Positions 6,375-8,498 of a stretch of DNA of 8,498 nt are shown piece by piece. Position 1 is the stretch's first letter. The number at the start of each line of letters is the position of its first letter. The notes beneath the pieces were generated by a model, which worked only from the letters and a program-made list of their open reading frames with translations, searched no databases and was not told the DNA's origin. Source of the DNA: Actinomycetes bacterium (GTDB lineage Bacteria; Actinomycetota; Actinomycetes; Actinomycetales; Microbacteriaceae); contig JAEZHW010000059.1 of assembly GCA_023436775.1 (NCBI GenBank), forward strand, positions 1 through 8,498. The letters run 5' to 3'. A program made the translations under genes and the position numbers.

Positions 6375-7367
6375 CTAGATGGTCTGCGAACGGTAGCGTT
6401 GCAACGCTGCCCCGGCCCAATCAATGACCGCATGCCGCGCCTCGCTGGGCTCCACGATCCGAATGAGTCCCCCGCTGGCCGCAACCATCCGTTTGAGGCC
6501 GTGCCAGTGCCCGGAACTGCGCAGTTCGAAGCGCGCCCAGCCAGCCGGTGCACCCGGCGAGGCCGGTGGCAATAGTTCGCCATACAGCGGGATGGCGCCT
6601 TCCGCCACTTCAATCGTCACGGTGGGCAGGTCGGGGTCTTGGAAGAACCCGGGGTCGAACGCTTCTGCCTCAGCCTCGTGCGCGTGCGCGGCGGCTGCCG
6701 AAACGACCACGCCAGCCATGCGCTCCACCTGGAAGGTCCGACGCGCTTCGCGGTTGTGACACCAGGCTGTCAGGTACCAGGTGCCTTCTTGTGCCGCCAG
6801 CAGTAGCGGATCGACGCGCCGAAGCTCCCGCTCTCCACGCAAATTCTGATACGCGAACTCGAGCTGGTGGCCGGTCTGGATGGCCTCCTGGATGGCAGCG
6901 AGCTCCGGTTCCAGGCGCGCGGCCGCGGTCGTGGCCACGGCGAGCGGTTGATACGCATCGCCAGTGGTGCCACGGGCGAGCTTGTCCAACAGGGCCCCGA
7001 TCGCGATGGCGTCATTCTGCCCCGGCATGCCGGCCAGGTACTGCCGGCCCGCGATCAGCGCCGACGCTTCCTTGGCGGTGAGCCGCAGGCCGCCCTCCAG
7101 GGCGACGGTGTGGGTGAGGACGACACGGCTGTCGGTCTCGTAGACATCCCAGTCGATATCGAAGAGATCTTCCGGGCCGTAGGAGCGGCTCGCACCTGGT
7201 ACGCCGCTGGTCGCTAGCAACATGATGGTGCTGCGCACCTGCGCTTCGGATAAGGAGAAATGGCTGGCTAGTTCCGCCACGGTGGCCTCTCCCCGTTCCA
7301 TCAGGTACGGGACGAGGGTGAGCAGCGTGAGCGTGCGATCGGCTGCGGACGGCGTTGGTGCACTCAT
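6375..7367 (-). CDS. pafC: WYL-domain transcriptional regulator PafC
   Basis: A 330-residue partner of PafB. In mycobacteria PafBC activates the LexA-independent DNA-damage response at RecA and other repair promoters. An N-terminal winged-helix region (about 12-75) contains LMERGEATVAELASHFSLS, followed by a linker rich in helices. The WYL domain spans about 160-225, with WYL itself at 197-199 followed by HNREARRTFQVERM, whose Arg residues match the ligand-binding basic patch of WYL proteins. A C-terminal WCX-like extension (about 245-325) follows. The ATG overlaps the pafB TGA (ATGA) and has its own site AAGGGGG at 7374-7380, 6 nt upstream. The 72-nt gap to tatA shows no strong terminator. 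Position between pafB and tatA matches M. tuberculosis Rv2095c, which supports PafC over a generic WYL regulator. Confidence 0.93.
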   Translation of the reverse strand: MSAPTPSAADRTLTLLTLVPYLMERGEATVAELASHFSLSEAQVRSTIMLLATSGVPGASRSYGPEDLFDIDWDVYETDSRVVLTHTVALEGGLRLTAKEASALIAGRQYLAGMPGQNDAIAIGALLDKLARGTTGDAYQPLAVATTAAARLEPELAAIQEAIQTGHQLEFAYQNLRGERELRRVDPLLLAAQEGTWYLTAWCHNREARRTFQVERMAGVVVSAAAAHAHEAEAEAFDPGFFQDPDLPTVTIEVAEGAIPLYGELLPPASPGAPAGWARFELRSSGHWHGLKRMVAASGGLIRIVEPSEARHAVIDWAGAALQRYRSQTI

Positions 7368-8431
7368 GCCAAGCCCCCTTCAGTAGGGTCGGCGGTCCGC
7401 TCAGCCGATTCACGACGAGGACCCGGCGTGGCCAAGTCATTCACCGGCGCTCCTTGCGCAGCCAAGACCAGCCACAGGCGTTCTTGCACCAGCTCGGCGA
7501 GGTTGCTCGGTGAAAGGACCAGCACCTCAGGGCCGAATCCCGCGAGTTCGTCGGCAAAGATGAGGGCATCGGTGTAGTGCACGGTGATCAGATCACCAGC
7601 GACGGCCACCGCCCTCCGTCGCAGCCGGAGCTCTGCGTCGCTGCCCGCCTCGACCTGAAGCGTTGCAGTCTGGCTCTGGTGCAGGTCAGCCAGTTCCTGG
7701 AGCGCCTCATCATGCACTCCAGGGCGGTCATTTGGGATGACCCGGTTCGTGATAGTCACCGGTCCCATGATGCGGCTCAACAGGAACGTACGGCGTTGAT
7801 TGTCGCGCTGCAGATCCTCAGCGACCAGATGCCAGCGCTCGTCATGCAGCACCTGGGCCAGTGGCAAGACTTCACGCTCCAAGGGGGCGTCCTGGCCAGG
7901 CTTCAGATAGCGGAAGCGCACCACTTTCTGTTCCATGATGGCCTGTGTCAGCGCTTCGAATGCGCGACTGCGCAGCGGCAGCTTGGGGGCAATTCCAGTG
8001 AGCGAGTCCTCGGCCACGTCACCAAGTGCTTGCAGTTTCACTTGACCGCGACGGGCGGCTTGCGCCAGCGAGCCGTCCTGCCAGACGCGCGCCGCGGCAT
8101 GCAGTAGCGCCAGTTCCTTGCGACTCAGTCGCAGGTCCTTCGGCAGGCGATACTCGGCCCGCGGGATGCGGTACCGCATGCTCTGGTTGTTGCCCGGGTC
8201 GCTCGGATCTTCGATGGTCTCGAGTGGGATACCGAGTTCACGCAGGCTCGCCTTATCGCGCTCGAACTTGCGTTCTAGGCTGGCTTCTTCGACGCCAGCG
8301 CGCAGTTCCTCGACATACCCACGCACCTGGCCGAGGATTTCCGCCTTAGTCAGGCCGATGGTGGTGTCCATCAGCGCGAGAGTGAGTGCGAACAGACGCT
8401 CCTCGGGTTTGATTCGCACCGGCTCAGCCAT
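7364..8431 (-). CDS. pafB: WYL-domain transcriptional regulator PafB
   Basis: A 355-residue DNA-binding regulator acting with PafC. The N-terminal helix-turn-helix region (about 10-75) includes RLFALTLALMDTTIGLTKAEI, followed by a segment rich in Glu/Arg (SLERKFERDKASLRELGIPLE) typical of PafB-type winged helices. The WYL domain spans about 155-225 and has WHL at 200-202 in place of WYL, followed by NQRRTFLLSRI with the conserved Arg pair. A WCX-like C-terminal domain (about 255-325) contains LITVHYTDALIFADELAGFGPEVLVLSP. The last roughly 25 residues are a disordered, charged tail. The ATG at 8431 has an AGGA site at 8439-8442, 7 nt upstream. In most actinobacteria the Pup ligase gene pafA lies just upstream; that side is cut off by the window edge. 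PafB/PafC assignment rests on domains plus the pafB-pafC-tatA-tatC-helY order. Confidence 0.93.
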   Translation of the reverse strand: MAEPVRIKPEERLFALTLALMDTTIGLTKAEILGQVRGYVEELRAGVEEASLERKFERDKASLRELGIPLETIEDPSDPGNNQSMRYRIPRAEYRLPKDLRLSRKELALLHAAARVWQDGSLAQAARRGQVKLQALGDVAEDSLTGIAPKLPLRSRAFEALTQAIMEQKVVRFRYLKPGQDAPLEREVLPLAQVLHDERWHLVAEDLQRDNQRRTFLLSRIMGPVTITNRVIPNDRPGVHDEALQELADLHQSQTATLQVEAGSDAELRLRRRAVAVAGDLITVHYTDALIFADELAGFGPEVLVLSPSNLAELVQERLWLVLAAQGAPVNDLATPGPRRESAERTADPTEGGLA

Positions 8432-8498
8432 GCCAGCATCCTAGAGCCGAAGCCAGTGTGGGGGGCGGGGGAGCGCGGGGGCCCCCAGCGGCGAAATT

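Noticed and set aside
1..8498. CRISPR array, insertion sequence, tRNA/rRNA or defence system
   Set aside because: No spaced repeats, transposase, integrase, RNA-gene signature or defence domain was found; all long frames on the coding strand are housekeeping actinobacterial genes.

Overview
The window looks like a core-chromosome segment of an actinobacterium (Actinomycetota). By eye the DNA is GC-rich, somewhat above 60 percent. RbpA, PafB/PafC, an actinobacterial-type TatC (NPEGRM motif before the HLRELR helix) and a HelY-type Ski2-like helicase all point to that phylum. Genus cannot be read from the sequence. Gene packing is very tight: three ATGA stop/start overlaps, a 3-nt gap, and one convergent pair whose stop codons share a CTAG. 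No phage, transposon, CRISPR, tRNA or rRNA signal is seen, and no stretch longer than about 145 bases lacks a gene.

Layout. On the plus strand, a glycerophosphodiester phosphodiesterase truncated by the left edge (to 691) is followed by a 142-nt intergenic region. That region holds a GC-rich hairpin, an 11-bp direct repeat and a possible SigR/SigH-type promoter. rbpA (834-1199) follows and ends in a hairpin terminator lying inside the opposing lnt gene. Everything from 1196 to 8431 is on the minus strand. In transcription order it is pafB, pafC, tatA, tatC, helY, lnt. The junctions pafB/pafC, tatC/helY and helY/lnt are all ATGA overlaps. tatA follows pafC after 72 nt with its own strong Shine-Dalgarno, and tatC follows tatA by 3 nt.

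Functions. PafB and PafC are WYL-domain regulators that act together in the mycobacterial LexA-independent DNA-damage response. TatA and TatC form the twin-arginine export system. HelY is a Ski2/Mtr4-like DExH helicase, and Lnt is the third enzyme of lipoprotein acylation. RbpA is an RNA polymerase/sigma-binding activator. The minus-strand genes may be one long transcript or two (pafBC and tatAC-helY-lnt).

No clearly new biological system is visible. The most interesting departures from the usual actinobacterial pattern are: a HelY that appears to lack the arch/beta-barrel insertion and the usual Cys residues nearby; an RbpA with a nearly uncharged basic linker and no zinc site; no polyprenol-phosphomannose synthase between lnt and rbpA; and extreme compaction at gene junctions.
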